A stretch of 64,000 nucleotides of DNA from the NCBI GenBank assembly GCA_002886105.1, contig CP025776.1:4154001-4218000 (forward strand). Reading direction: 5' to 3'. Below the pieces are notes generated by a model. It was not told where the DNA came from, did no database searches, and saw only the letters and a list, made by a program, of their open reading frames with translations. The DNA comes from Enterobacter sp. EA-1 (GTDB lineage Bacteria; Pseudomonadota; Gammaproteobacteria; Enterobacterales; Enterobacteriaceae). Below are positions 36,064 through 51,242 of the stretch, piece after piece; the first letter of the stretch is position 1, and each line of letters begins with the position of its first letter. The translations under genes and the position numbers were made by a program.

Positions 36064-39000
36064 TTAGTCAAACTCCAGTTCCACCTGCTCCGAACCTATG
36101 AGGCCACGCAAATCGTTAAGTAAACGATCGCTCGGAGAGACGCGCCACGTTGCGCCGAAGCGTAATCGCGCACGCGCATCCGTCCTCTGATAGTAGAGAT
36201 GTACTGGAATGGTTCCCGAACGGTGCGGTTCCAGAGACTGACGGAGTCGGTTTAAAAGCTGGTCATCAATTTGCCTGTCCGTCAGCGAGATAGCAAGCCC
36301 ACGGGCATATTTTTCCCGGGCTTCGTCAATGTCCATCACTTCGCGGGCGGTCATTTTAAGCCCGCCGCTGAAGTCATCAAAGCTGACCTGTCCGCTGACG
36401 ATAAGTATGCGGTCTTTTCCAGCAATTGCTGGTATTTATCCAGTGCGTCGGTGAACAACATCACCTCCAGACGCCCGGAACGGTCATCCAGCGTACAGAT
36501 GCCGATACGATTGCCGCGCTTGGTGACCATAACCCGCGCAGCAATGACGAGCCCCGCCGCCGTGGTCACTTTTCCACGTTCGGTCGGATGCATGTCTTTC
36601 AGCCGATAGCCTCCGACATAGCGCTCAATTTCTTTCAAATACTGGTTGATCGGGTGCCCGGTCAGGTACAAACCTAACGTTTCCCGCTCGCCATCCAACT
36701 GGACTTGTTCTGGCCATGGCTGGCAACTGGCGTACGACTGCTCAACTTGTTCCGGCTCTTCCGCCAGCACACCGAACATATCCGCCTGACCGATCGCTTC
36801 CGCTTTGGCATGCTGATCGGCCGCCTTCAACGCATCACCCAGCGAGTTCATCAGGCGCTGCGCGATGCGGGCCAAGGCGATCAAACGCCCCGGACATAAT
36901 CAGTTTTTCCAGCACCCGGCGATTAAGCTTTTTAATATCCGTGCGGGCACACAGATCAAACAGCTCACGGAAGTAGCCGCCGTTATTACGCGCTTCAATG
37001 ATCGCTTCGATTGGGCCTTCACCCACACCTTTAATGGCGCCGATGCCGTACACAATTTCGCCGTCATCGTTGACGTGGAAATGGTACAAGCCGGAGTTAA
37101 TATCAGGCGGCAGGATTTTCAGCCCCATGCGCCAGCACTCATCCACCAGACCGACCACTTTCTCGGTGTTATCCATATCCGCCGTCATTACCGCCGCCAT
37201 AAACTCAGCCGGGTAATGGGCTTTTAACCACAGCGTCTGGTATGACACCAAAGCATAGGCGGCAGAGTGCGATTTGTTAAATCCGTAACCGGCGAATTTC
37301 TCCACCGTGGTCAAAGATTTTCATCGCCAGTTCGCCGTCAACGCCGTTTTTTCTTCGCCCCTTCTTCGAACGTACCGCGCTGCTTCGCCATCTCTTCCGG
37401 CTTTTTCTTACCCATCGCACGACGCAACATATCTGCGCCGCCAAGGGTATAACCCGACAAGACTGGGCAATCTGCATAACCTGTTCCTGATACAGGATAA
37501 TGCCGTAGGTCGGCTCCAGTACCGGTTTCAGGCTTTCATGCTGCCACTGCACATCCGGGTAGGAGATCTCCTCACGCCCGTGTTTACGGTCGATAAAGTT
37601 ATCCACCATGCCCGACTGCAACGGCCCCGGACGGAACAGGGCCACCAGTGCGATCATATCTTCGAAGCAGTCCGGCTGCAGACGCTTAATCAGGTCTTTC
37701 ATGCCGCGGGATTCAAGCTGGAATACCGCTGTGGTTTCCGAGCGTTGCAGCATGTCGAAACTTTTCTTGTCATCCAGCGGGATGGCGGCGATATCCAGTG
37801 GCGGCTGCCCCTGTTTTTCGCGGCGGGCGTTGATCATCTCCAGCGCCCAGTTGATGATGGTCAGCGTGCGCAACCCGAGGAAGTCAAACTTCACCAGCCC
37901 TGCGTATTCCACATCGTTTTTATCAAACTGGGTAACCGGGTGCTGACCGGCTTCGTCGCAGTATAGCGGCGCAAAATCGGTGATTTTGGTGGGCGCGATC
38001 ACCACGCCACCGGCGTGTTTACCGGCGTTTCGCGTTACCCCTTCCAGTTTGCGCGCCATATCAATCAGCGCCTTAACTTCTTCGTCTGCTTCGTAGATCT
38101 CTGGCAGTTGCGGTTCTGCCTCAAATGCCTTCGCCAGCGTCATGCCCGGATCGGGCGGCACCAGTTTGGAAATCCTGTCGACAAAGCCGTACGGATGCCC
38201 CAGCACACGGCCCACATCGCGGATACAACCGCTTTTGCCGCCATGGTACCAAAGGTGATGATCTGCGATACCGCGTCACGCCCGTACATATCCGCCACGT
38301 GTTCAATCACCGGGTCGCGTTTCTCCATACAGAAGTCAACGTCGAAATCGGGCATCGAAACACGTTCCGGGTTCAGGAAACGTTCGAACAGCAGGTCAAA
38401 TTCCAGCGGATCGAGGTCGGTAATTTTTAGCGCATACGCCACCAGCGAACCCGCACCGGATCCACGCCCCGGTCCTACCGGTACGCCGTTATCTTTCGAC
38501 CACTGGATAAACTCCATCACGATCAGGGAAGTAGCCGGGGAACCCCATCTGGTTGATCACCGGAGTTCAATGTCCAGACGCTCATCATATTCCGGGCGGC
38601 GTTTAAGGCGCTCTTCTGCATCCGGGAAGAGGAATTCAAGACGCTCTTCCAGCCCCTCTTTCGACTTAGTGACCGTGAAGTCTTCGGTGGTCATTTCACC
38701 GGTCGGGAATTGCGGCAGAAAATACTCGCCCAAACGCACGGTGACATTACAGCGTTTGGCGATTTCTACCGAGTTCTCCAGCGCTTCCGGGATGTCGGAA
38801 AACAGCTCGCACATCTCCTCTTCGCTGCGCATATATTGCTGAGCAGAGTAGTTGCGCGGGCGTTTGGGGGTCGTCGAGGGTAAAACCGTCATGGATAGCC
38901 ACGCGGATTTCATGCGCGTCGAAATCCCCTGCCTCAAGAAAACGCACATCGTTGGTGGCAACAACCGGCAAACCCTGTTCTTCCGCCAGTTGCACCGCGG

Positions 39001-39537
39001 CATGCAGCCAGTTTCTTCGTCTGCGCGCCCGGTGCGGATCAATTCCAGTAACGATCGGGGAAATGCTCAATATAGAAAGCCGTGCACTGCTCCACCAGCG
39101 CGCTGTTGCCACGCAGCATACATTTCCCGACGTCGCCCATACGACCGCCGGAAAGCAGGATCAGACCTTCATTAAGCTCAAGCAACCAGTCGCGATCGAT
39201 CCACGGCCCTTGCGCACCGTAGCCGCGTTGGTAGGCGCGTGAAATCAGCAGCGTCAGATTCTGATAGCCAACATTATTGGCAGCAAGGACTGTCAGTTGC
39301 GTCAGCTCGTCGCCAAGCAGATCGCACTGCACATGAAAGTCAGCGCCCACGATGGGCTTTATGCCTGCCCCGTTCCGTAGAACTTCACCAGACCACACAG
39401 GTTGGTAAAATCGGTGATCGCCAGCGCAGGCATGCCCAACGAGGCCGCCTTTTTACCAGCGGCCCGGTTTTCGCCAGCCCATCGATCATAGAATAGTCGC
39501 TGTGCACCCGCAGGTGTACGAAACGTGGTTCAGCCAT
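36064..39537 (-). CDS. dnaE: DNA polymerase III alpha subunit, frameshifted
   Basis: Replicative polymerase, C-family. N-terminal PHP domain ([34 protein letters not shown]), palm with the metal-binding [13 protein letters not shown] and [20 protein letters not shown], helix-hairpin-helix and OB fold ([29 protein letters not shown]), and the tau-binding C-terminus ending VELEFD. About 1158 codons. At least eight frame changes (near 39390, 39075, 38860, 38545, 38210, 37345, 36870 and 36405) in a gene that cannot be lost, the clearest argument for sequencing errors. Downstream of rnhB, 12 bases before accA. Confidence 0.97.
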
Positions 39538-39564
39538 TTTCAGATTCCTTTAACGTCACCAGAA

Positions 39565-40162
39565 TCAGGACACAAGGCCCAACGCGCGTTTAACCGGCGC
39601 AAAGCTGCGTCGGTGATGCTCGGTTGCGCCATGCTCCGCCAGCTTCTCCAGATGGAAAGCTGTGGGATACCCTTTATGCTGCGCAAAACCATATTGAGGA
39701 AATATCAGATCGAGCGCGGCCATTTCGGCATCACGCGTGACTTTCGCGAGGATTGATGCCGCGCTAATCTCCGCCACCCGGTTGTCTCCCTTTTACCACC
39801 GCCAGCGATGGCATCGGCAGTTGCGGGCAACGATTGCCGTCAATCAGTACGAATTCCGGGCTGATCGCCAACCCGGCAACGGCACGCTGCATGGCCAGCA
39901 TGGTGGCATGCAGAATATTGAGCTCGTCAATTTCATGCGCTCCGCGCGCCCCAGACTCGGTGCCAGCGCCTTTTCTTTGATCCTCATGGTAGAGCGTCAC
40001 ACGGCGTTTTTCGGATAATTTTTTCGAATCGTTAAGGCCGAAAATGGGGCGTTCGGGATCGAGGATCACCGCCGCCGTCACCACCGCGCCCACTAAAGGG
40101 CCGCGCCCGACTTCATCCACACCGGCAACCAAATGCGTGTGTGGATAAACAAACTCCATCAT
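39565..40162 (-). CDS. rnhB: Ribonuclease HII, frameshifted
   Basis: Removes single ribonucleotides from DNA and RNA from hybrids. Catalytic [19 protein letters not shown] near residue 16, ILIDGN-like [14 protein letters not shown], and [21 protein letters not shown] with the remaining acidic residue. 198 codons. Frames break near 39985 and 39785. The start overlaps the lpxB stop (ATGA). RNase HI (rnhA) is also in the window. Confidence 0.96.
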
Positions 40163-41316
40163 TTTGCTAGCTCCAGCACGGCATCAGCCGCCTGCTCATC
40201 GGCATTACAGCGAATCTGCTGGTGCAGTTCGCGGAAAATTTCATGCATTTCGTTACTGGTTTTGCCGTTAGCCAGCAACGGTTCCAGCGCCTCAGCCAAT
40301 GCTTGCGGCTGGCACTCATCCTGCAACAGCTCTTTTACCAGCTCACGCCCGGCAAGCAGGTTGGGCAGCGAGACATACGGCGTCTTGACCAGCCGTTTCG
40401 CCAGCCAGAACGTAAACGGCTTCATGCGATAGCCAACGACCATCGGGCACTTCGCCAGCATGCACTCCAGCGCCGCCGTGCCGGAGGCTAATAATGCGGC
40501 ATCGGCGGCGATCATTGCCTCACGCGCCATACCGTCGAGCAGATGCACAGGTAACTCCGGTGCGACGTCCGCTTTGATGCGTTCAAACTGCTCGCGACGT
40601 TTGGCGTTAACCAGCGGTACAACCACTTCAAGATCGGGATAACGCTCACGGAGCAGCTGCGCTGTACGCAGAAAGTCGGCGCTCAGCATCTCAACTTCTG
40701 CACCACGGCTACCAGTGTAACAGCGCCGGTGCAGTGCACGTCATGGGCAATGCCTAAGTGCTCCCGATGCGGCGTTCTTATCCGGATCCAGAGGCATGGC
40801 ATCTGCCATGGTATGACCGATAAACCGACACGGTACGTTGAATTTGTCATAAAACGCTTTTTTCGAAAGGCAGAAACGCGAGCACCAGATCGGTGGCTCT
40901 GCCAATTTTGAAAACGCGTTTTTGCCGCCATGCCCAGACAGACGGGCTGACGTAATGAATCGTTTTGATACCCTGCTTTTTCAGATTGCCTTCGAGGGTA
41001 ATGTTGAAATCCGGTGCGTCGATACCGACAAATACATCCGGTTTCAGTACGCTAAAGCGTCGGGTCAGATCGGCGCGGATGTGCAGTAACCGGCGCAAGC
41101 GCCCCAGCACCTCAACGATGCCCATGACCGCCAGCTCTTCCATCTCATACCGTGGGGCTTCACACCCTTCCGCCTGCATACGCGGCCCCGCAACGCCGAC
41201 AAAGCGGGCATTGGGTACACGGGCTTTCAGTGCGCGAATAAGACCGGCACCATAGAATATCGCCGGAGGTTTCTCCGGCGACCAGTGGCTATCGTAAGAG
41301 GACGATTGTCGACCAT
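40159..41316 (-). CDS. lpxB: Lipid-A-disaccharide synthase, frameshifted
   Basis: GT19 glycosyltransferase joining UDP-diacylglucosamine and lipid X into the lipid A disaccharide at the inner membrane. GAGLIRALK region after repair, then [71 protein letters not shown], and [41 protein letters not shown]. About 382 codons. The ATG at 41316 shares a base with the lpxA stop. Frames break near 41275, 41155, 40860, 40765 and 40690. Overlaps rnhB by 4. Confidence 0.96.
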
Positions 41317-42112
41317 TAACGAATCAGACCGCGCGTTGAACGTTCGAAGAACTGCAGGAACGCATCAATCTTCCGGATGCTTCGCCGCAAGCTCAGCAAT
41401 CTCCGGTTTTGCCTCTTCCAGCGTTTTACCGCTGCGGTACAGCAATTTATACGCGTTACGGATAGCCACTAACGCTTCTTTGCTAAAGCCGCGACGTTTC
41501 AGGCCTTCAATGTTCACGCCAAACGGCGTGGCATGGTTGCCCTGAGCGATTACATATGGCGGAATCGTCCTGTGCGACGCCGGAACAGCCGCCGACCATC
41601 ACATGCGCACCGATGATGCAGAACTGATGCACTGCGGTCATGCCGCCGATAATCGCAAAGTCGTCAACGGAGACGTGCCCCGCCAGCGTGGCGTTATTCG
41701 CGAGGATGCAGCGACTACCCACGGTACAGTCATGCGCAACGTGCGCATTGACCATCAGCAGGTTATCGCTCCCCACCTTCGTCAACCCACCGCCCTGTAC
41801 TGTGCCGCGGTGAATGGTGACGCTTTCGCGAATGCGGTTGCGATCGCCAATTTCCACGCGAGTCGGTTCACCAGCATATTTCAGATCCCCGGGTTAACTT
41901 CACCGATGGAGGCGAACTGATAGATCTCATTGTCGCGACCAATTTTAGTATGGCCATTCACGACAACGTGAGGACTTCCAGTACGGTACCCTCACCAATT
42001 TCAAACGTGGGGGTCCCACAATACAGAATGGGCCGATATGAGCGTTAGCGCCGATAATGGCGCCTTCTTCAATAACGGCTGTTGGATGAATAAAGGCGGT
42101 TTTATCAATCAC
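41316..42112 (-). CDS. lpxA: UDP-N-acetylglucosamine acyltransferase, frameshifted
   Basis: First enzyme of lipid A synthesis; homotrimer with a left-handed beta-helix of hexapeptide repeats ([79 protein letters not shown]). The catalytic His is in [12 protein letters not shown] start at 42112. Ends GLIR at 41316. About 262 codons; breaks near 42015, 41975, 41890, 41565 and 41375. 3 bases after fabZ. Confidence 0.96.
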
Positions 42113-42115
42113 GTA

Positions 42116-42570
42116 TCAGGCCTCCCGGCTACGTGCACACATCATAGTCGCTTCACAAACAACTTTACCGTCTACCAGCGCAACACCTTTAAAACGGGTC
42201 AGGCCGCGGCGGGTTTTTTCGAAAGTGACTTCCATGATCATCTGATCGCCGTGCACAACCGGGCGCTTAAAGCGCGCTTCGTCGATGCCAGCGAAGTAAT
42301 ACAGCTCACCCGGCTCCAGTTTTCCAACGCTTTTGAACGCCAGAATACCGGTTGCCTGCGCCATTGCTTCGAGGATCAGCACGCCCGGGAAAATCGGTTT
42401 GCCGAAATGCCCCCTCGGAAAAACGGTTCGTTGACCGAAACATTTTTTACTGCGCGCAGAAAACGACCTTCTTCAAAATCCAGCACACGGTCTACCAGCA
42501 AGAACGGGTAGCGGTGCGGCAGAAGTTCCAGAATCTCTTCAATGTGCAGAGTATGAGTGTCAGTAGTCAA
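42116..42570 (-). CDS. fabZ: 3-hydroxyacyl-ACP dehydratase FabZ, frameshifted
   Basis: Hot-dog fold dehydratase of fatty-acid elongation, competing with LpxA for 3-hydroxymyristoyl-ACP. TTG start at 42570 ([34 protein letters not shown]), matching E. coli. The catalytic His lies in the GHFPG loop, broken here near 42412 where expected CCAGGG is read CCGAGGGGG; the Glu is in [23 protein letters not shown] replaces RPVVPGDQM, likely a miscall. 151 codons. Confidence 0.96.
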
Positions 42571-42675
42571 AATACTCTTCCTGTCCAAATATACTAAAAG
42601 GCATTATTAACACGGCCCGCGGCAATCTTGAGAATGCCCACAGGCCGGGATTTAAACGCGTTAAACGGCGAATGA

Positions 42676-43705
42676 TTATTCTTGTTGATTAACCTTGCGC
42701 TCGACTGCTTTCAGGCGCTTGCTCATATCATCAATGTTCATCACTGGTGGCTGCGGTTTTACGCCACACTTTGTTAGGCTGCAGCGGGATACCCGAAGAG
42801 TAAACGCCGTGCTCAGTGATAGGACGCATGACCATCCCCATCCCCGTTACGGTAACCTTGTCGCAAATTTCCATATGCCCGTTGATTACGCTGGCGCCGC
42901 CAATCATGCAGTAACGGCCAATTTTCAGGCTGCCCGCCATAATGACGCCACCCGCAACCGCGGTATTGTCGCCAATCACAACGTTATGTGCAATCTGGCA
43001 CTGGTTATCAATGATGACGCCATTGCCAATGCAGGTATCGTCCAGCGCGCCACGATCGATCGTGGTACAGGCGCCAATCTCAACGTTGTTGCCGATAATC
43101 ACGCGGCCAAGTTGTGGAATTTTAACCCAATTACCGCGATCGTTGGCGTAACCAAAACCATCAGAACCAATCACCGTCCCGGATTGAACAAGGCAATTTT
43201 CGCCGATCTCAATCTCGTGGTAAATGGTGACATTGGCCCACAGGCGCGAGCCTGGAGCCAATTTTCGTATTTTTCCCGACAAAACAGCCAGCGCCGATAA
43301 CCACGTTATCACCCAGCGTCACGCCGGATTCGATCACCGCATTCGGGGCCAATTGAGACGTTATTACCCAGCCCCGGCCGTTGCATCAATCACCGCACCT
43401 CGGGCAATGTCTTGTGCCGGTTGCGGCGTGGTATCCAGAATTTGGGCCATACGCGCATAAGTCAGGTACGGATTTTTGACGACCAGCACTGCGCTCCCCG
43501 GCAAAGGAAGATCGTCCTGCGTCATAACAACGGCGGACGCCCGGCATGCAGCCAGATGCTCACGGTATTTTGGATTTACCATGAAAGTGATGTGACCTGC
43601 TTGAGCAGATTGCATGGACGCAACGCCGGTGATGACGATATCGCCATCACCGTGTAGTTCTGCATCCAACTGCTGAGCTAAATCAGCCAGTCGAATTGAA
43701 GGCAT
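42676..43705 (-). CDS. lpxD: UDP-3-O-acylglucosamine N-acyltransferase, frameshifted
   Basis: Third lipid A enzyme, adding the N-linked hydroxymyristate. N-terminal uridine-binding domain [40 protein letters not shown], then a hexapeptide beta-helix ([57 protein letters not shown]), ending in a C-terminal helix ERKVNQQE. About 341 codons. Breaks near 43368, 43345, 43265 and 42745. 3 bases after skp. Confidence 0.96.
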
Positions 43706-43708
43706 TAC

Positions 43709-44200
43709 TTATTTAACCTGTTTCAGTACATCAGCGGTGATGTCTTTGACATCGTTGCTGTTGTAAATAACGGCGTTGGAAGGAACAACCAGATCGATAC
43801 CGGTCCGCAGCAACTTTTTCACTGCAGTCTGGATACGGGTAACCAGTTTGCCGCGTTCTTCGTTAGAACGACGAGCCTGATCCTGTTCGAAAGCCTGTGC
43901 TTTCTGGAGCAAATGCCCGGCCACCGGTAGTCAGTTCTTTTCCAGCTTAGCGCGATCGGCTGGTTTCATCGTAGAACCATCACGCTGCAGACGCTGTTTT
44001 TGGCTTGCAGGTCGGATTCCATGCTCTGCAGTTCGCTTGCGCGACCGCCGAATTCGTTTTTCATGGTCTGAGAAACGCCGGAAGTCTGCGCGACCTGCTG
44101 TAACAGGTTACCCATATCAACAATCGCAATCTTGTCTGCTGCCTGAGCGGACGCTGCCATTGCCAAACCGAAACCTGCAGCTAATAACAACTTTTTTCAC
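43709..44200 (-). CDS. skp: Periplasmic chaperone Skp, frameshifted
   Basis: Trimeric jellyfish-shaped holdase that carries unfolded outer-membrane proteins to BamA, encoded just upstream. GTG start at 44200; signal peptide [18 protein letters not shown], then [22 protein letters not shown]. Long coiled-coil tentacle ([29 protein letters not shown]), ending [10 protein letters not shown]. About 162 codons. Breaks near 44190 (A run), 44000 and 43930. Confidence 0.96.
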
Positions 44201-44327
44201 AATTAACTCCTTACCATCCCGTTTGTACCCGGAGGTACAGCTCTTTGCGTGGCCGGGCCTTCTATCAAAGGCCTCGGCCATCACTACACTGCTGATACAT
44301 TCCCTTGCAGCGATACGTTACCGGGTT

Positions 44328-46765
<2,438 letters not shown>

Positions 46766-46778
46766 CTAACAAACTCTC

Positions 46779-48129
46779 TTACAAGCGAGAGAAATCATTG
46801 AAAAGTGCAAGCCCCATTAACAGCACCAGCAAGATAGGAGCCAATGCGATAACTAAAGTCTTGAACTCGCTCGGATACCGGTCCGCCCTTCAGCTTCTCG
46901 ATCGCTAAAAACAGCAGATGCCCGCCATCAAGAACGGGTAATGGGAACAGGTTAATGATACCCGAGGTTCACGCTTATCAAAGCGAGGAACATCAGGTAG
47001 TAAATCAACCCGAACTCCGCTGACATCCCAGCCCCTTGAGCTATCGAAATCGGCCCACTGAGGTTGTTCAGTTTTACATCACCGGTGATCAATTTCCCCA
47101 ACATACTGACCGTCAGCTTCATCAACTGCCACGTTTTATCCGTAGCTTCGGCGATGGCGTCTAAATGGCCCGTACTGGCGTACTGTCTTGTATTCATCTG
47201 GCAGCGGAATAACTTTGGGCACAACGCCCGCAAAACCCTCTGCCTTGTTACCCGGCTTTGTATCCGGTATTAACGTTAAAGACAAGGGACTCCCCTGTCT
47301 TTCTACTTCCAGGGCTAACGATGTGCCGGGGTTATCACGAACCAGCGCCACAAACGTCATCCATTGCGTTAACTGCTGACCATCGACTTTAACGATCCTG
47401 TCGCCAGCTTGCAAACCTGCTTTGCTGGCCGCAGAGTTAGCCTGAACCTCTGCAAGCACCGGTTCGAGCTGCGCTGAACGCGGCTGAATCCCCAGCGACG
47501 CAACCGGATCTTCCTTATCAGGTTCAAAGGCCCAATGACGTAAATCCAGCACTTTGTCCTGACGATTGTTACTGCCGAAAGGCGCTACGCTGATAGTCGT
47601 CTGGCTGTCGCCGATTTTAGACACCAACTGTAAGCGCACAGCATCCCAATCAGGCGTTTCGATACCATCAATCGCTTTTAGTTCCGTGCCGGGTGCAATT
47701 TGCGCAGCGGCCGCAATAGAGTTGGGCGTTATTTCGCCAACGACCGGGCGAACGCCGAACACCAATGATAAAGACCAACCAGTAGGCGAAGATAGCAAAG
47801 AGGAAATTGGCGATGGGGCCGGCAGCGATAACGGCGGCGCGCTGACCGACCGTTTTATTGTTAAATGCATAATGACGCATCTCCGGCGCAACCGGCTCGA
47901 CACGCTCATCCAACATTTTGACATAGCCGCCCAGCGGAATAAGGGCGATGACAAATTCTGTGCCGTGCTTATCCGTACGGCGCCAGAGCGCTTTACCAAA
48001 ACCAATGGAAAAGCGCTCAACCCGCACTCCACAGCGGCGAGCAACCCAGAAATGGCCAAATTCATGCACGGTGATCAACACACCAAGTGCAACGATGAAC
48101 GCCGCCAGATTCCAGAGAATGCTCAGCAT
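46779..48129 (-). CDS. rseP: Sigma-E regulator site-2 protease RseP, frameshifted
   Basis: Membrane zinc protease that cuts RseA after DegS, releasing sigma-E, and also degrades remnant signal peptides. Active site [13 protein letters not shown] in the first membrane helix and the LDG motif in [13 protein letters not shown] near the C-terminus; two PDZ domains between ([57 protein letters not shown]). 450 codons. Breaks near 47770, 47160, 46970, 46875 and 46860. 31 bases before bamA, a sigma-E regulon gene. Confidence 0.97.
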
Positions 48130-48140
48130 AAAACCTTCCG

Positions 48141-48999
48141 TTAAATCGTCCTGAAAACGAGCAGTAACAGGCAGGCAAATACAGGTACTGCCGCTGTCAG
48201 GCTGTCAATGCGATCCAGTATACCGCCATGACCCGGAATAAGATGACCACTATCTTTTATTCCGGCTTCACGCTTGAACATACTTTCCGTTAAATCACCC
48301 AGCACTGACGCCAGTGCCGCGACCACTGAACAAATTAAAAGTGTTGAAGGCGCAACATTGAGGATCCGCCCGGTGCGCTATATCCCCATGAAATAACGCC
48401 AGCGGTCAGCAGCCCGCCCAAAAAAACCTTGCCGAGGTTTTGCCGCGAAACTTTCGGCGCCAGCTTATGTTTGCCAAACAGTTTGCCAAACATATACGCG
48501 CCTGAATCCGCGCCCCACACCGTGATCATGACATACAGCAGCCACAGCGCACCGCCATAGTGGTTCTGATCGTAGTGCCAGACACGGAGCGCCAGCATAC
48601 CCCAGAAAAAGGAATAATCGTCAGTACGCCAAAGATCAGACGCAGCACTTTCGATTTACGCCACAGCGCAGCGGATGCCGGATAACCCAACACCAGCACC
48701 AGCGCAATCAGCCACCAGACCAGCGAAGCCCACAATGAGACAGCAATCATTGGCTGGTGAACATTGTGATGATATTCCGGCAACATGATCAGCATAAACG
48801 CCAACAGAAGCCCGCATAATACCGCCAGCCAGATCCGCTGAGTACGTGATGTGAAGCCGCTTAATTGCCCCCATTCCCACGCTGCGAGCATACAAACAGC
48901 GAGCGTAACGATCGCGAACCCCACCGGAGGCAACAAAAAAGTGCTGCGATAACAATTGGTATTAATACAAAAGCAGAAATCAGGCGATACTTCCAGCAA
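48141..48999 (-). CDS. cdsA: Phosphatidate cytidylyltransferase, frameshifted
   Basis: Makes CDP-diacylglycerol, precursor of all phospholipids. Polytopic membrane protein ([52 protein letters not shown]) with the family signature [29 protein letters not shown] near the C-terminus. TTG start at 48999 (LKYRLISAF after removing one extra G), as in E. coli. About 285 codons. Breaks near 48992, 48930, 48600, 48440 and 48335. Confidence 0.95.
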
Positions 49000-49011
49000 A
49001 AGCAACCCCCA

Positions 49012-49763
49012 TCAGGCTTTGTCGCCACTCGGTGCCGCCGAAACGACGCTCTCGATTGGCAAAGGCATGTAGCGCACCTTCAAAGTCTTGTTCATCAAAA
49101 TCGGGCCAAAGAACATCAGTAAAGTAAAGTTCGGCATAGGCAATTTGCCAAAGTAAAAATTACTTATGCGATGTTCCCCACCAGTCCTAATCACTAAATC
49201 AACGGGAGCCAGTTCGTGCATGCAGATTTGCTTATTCAGCGTTTCTTCATCAATTTGATCCGGGCGTAATAACCCTTCCTGCACTTGCACAGCTAACTGA
49301 CGGACTCCTGAACAATATCCCAGCGACCACCATAGTTCGCCGCGACATTCAGCGTCAGCCCGGTGTTCTGGGCGGTTAACGCTTCCGCTTTACGGATTCG
49401 ATCCTGCAAACGCGTATTAAAACGACTGGTATCGCCAATGATGCGTAAACGCACATTATGACGATGCAGGCTTTTCACTTCGCTATCCAGCGCCCACACA
49501 AACAGCTCCATCAGCGCGCTCACTTCCTGCGCCGGGCGGTTCCAGTTCTCGCTACTAAAAGCATAAAGCGTCAGCGCATCAATACCATTATTGGCGGCAT
49601 AAGATACCGCACGGCGAACAGACTTTGCTCCAGCCCGATGACCAAAGGCCCGGAGCTTCCCTTGTCTTTTCGCCCAGCGACCATTGCCATCCATAATTAT
49701 CGCTACATGGCGGCAGCCATGCGTTGGCAAACTTTCGCTTATCGGTTGGTTAGCAGACAACAT
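49012..49763 (-). CDS. uppS: Undecaprenyl pyrophosphate synthase, frameshifted
   Basis: cis-Prenyltransferase making the C55 lipid carrier for peptidoglycan and O-antigen. Signature [35 protein letters not shown] with the catalytic Asp; [42 protein letters not shown]. Also known as ispU. About 251 codons. Breaks near 49305, 49160 and 49045; the last is at an expected GAGCCTGGCG read GAGTGGCG. Repaired stop at 49012, 12 bases before cdsA. Confidence 0.96.
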
Positions 49764-49932
49764 AACGCGTTTTAGTCCCTGAAAAGGATTGAGCGGTACT
49801 CAGGAATACACAAGCCTTTACGCAAAAAAGCCGTGTAAACCACGGCTAACCCAACAGCCCATATAACAAACTGGCTATTGGGTGGCGCAGACTATATCAC
49901 CGAAGCCGAACGCTAACAAATAGCACCGTAAC

Positions 49933-51146
49933 TCATGGCTGTAATATCACCAGCTTGCGAAGCGTCACTTCTCTTTGCGCGACATCACGAGCCGGGCGTC
50001 AACAGACAATACATCATCGATACTTTGCGGTTCACGTAAATCCATCTGCTCCAGCACAGACAGATTCAGGGCAGCGATATCCGTGAAACGAATCGCGGAC
50101 GCCGTGAATGCCGAAACAGTGACCTCGTTTGCTGCATTTAACGCGGTTGTCGCTGCCTGTCCGTCGCGTGAAGCATCAATGGCCAGCTTCCAGGCAGGGA
50201 TAACGATCATAATCAGGCGCAGCGAAACTTAACGAATTCAGTTTGCAGAAATCGAGGGCATTAACACCCGAAGGCACACGATCAGGCCAAGCCATTGTAT
50301 GTGCAATAGGCGTACGCATATCCGGCTCACCCAGTTGCGCTAAAACACTGCCATCCTCGGTAACGCACCATGGAATGGATCACCGATTGCGGATGGATCA
50401 GCACTTCCATTTGGCGGGCAGAGGCATTAAAACAACCAGCGTGCTTCAATGTATTCCAGACCTTTATTCATCATAGTGGCTGAATCAACGGAAATCTTAC
50501 GCCCCATTGACCAGTTAGGATGGCGACATGCCTGATCCGGCGTCATCGCCGCCAGATCCGCTAATGGCGTCTCCCGAAATGGACCACCAGACCCGGTAAG
50601 CAGAATAGACGAAACGCCATTCTGCTCCAGATCAGCGTACCCCGGGTTTTGCTGGAATTGTTTCCGGTAAACTCTGAAAAATAGCGTTATGCTCGCTATC
50701 CACCGGCAAAAGCCGCGCGCCGCTCTCTTTCACCGCCTCCATAAACAAGCGGCCACAGGTCACCAGCGACTCTTTATTCGCCAGCAAGACCGTCTTGCCT
50801 GCGCGAATCGCAGCAAGCGTTGGCACCAAACCGGCAGCGCCGACAATGGCGGCCATGACCTGATCGACATCACCCAACGCGGCCATTTCGCAAGCCGCCT
50901 GCTGACCACTCAGCACCTCAGTACGGCAACCCGTTTCTTGCAAAGCGATTTTTAACTGCTGCGCGCTCTGCTCATCGTCCATGACAGCGAAACGTGGGGT
51001 GAATTCCAGACACTGTTCAACCATACGGGCAACATTTTTGCCTGCCACCAGCGCAGTAACGGAAAACGATGGGGATTGTGGCGAACCACATCAAGCGTGC
51101 TGCAACCAATAGAACCCGTTGAGCCCAGAAGAGTTAAATGCTTCAT
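49933..51146 (-). CDS. dxr: 1-deoxy-D-xylulose 5-phosphate reductoisomerase, frameshifted
   Basis: Second enzyme of the MEP isoprenoid pathway, target of fosmidomycin. NADPH-binding [72 protein letters not shown]; the metal and substrate loops [11 protein letters not shown] and [23 protein letters not shown] follow in shifted frames. As read the last frame stops at 49965; a single indel near 49990 gives ARDVAQREV and a stop at 49933, which fits E. coli better. Breaks near 51065, 50645, 50560, 50430 and 50220. Supplies precursor for UppS. Confidence 0.94.
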
Positions 51147-51242
51147 GAAACGCTCACAACGTTGCGAGAATAAAAGCAAAACGCCGCCAGCAAAGCCACT
51201 GTAATGGCTCTCTGTACGGCGTTTTAGTCGGTTTTTATAGAA

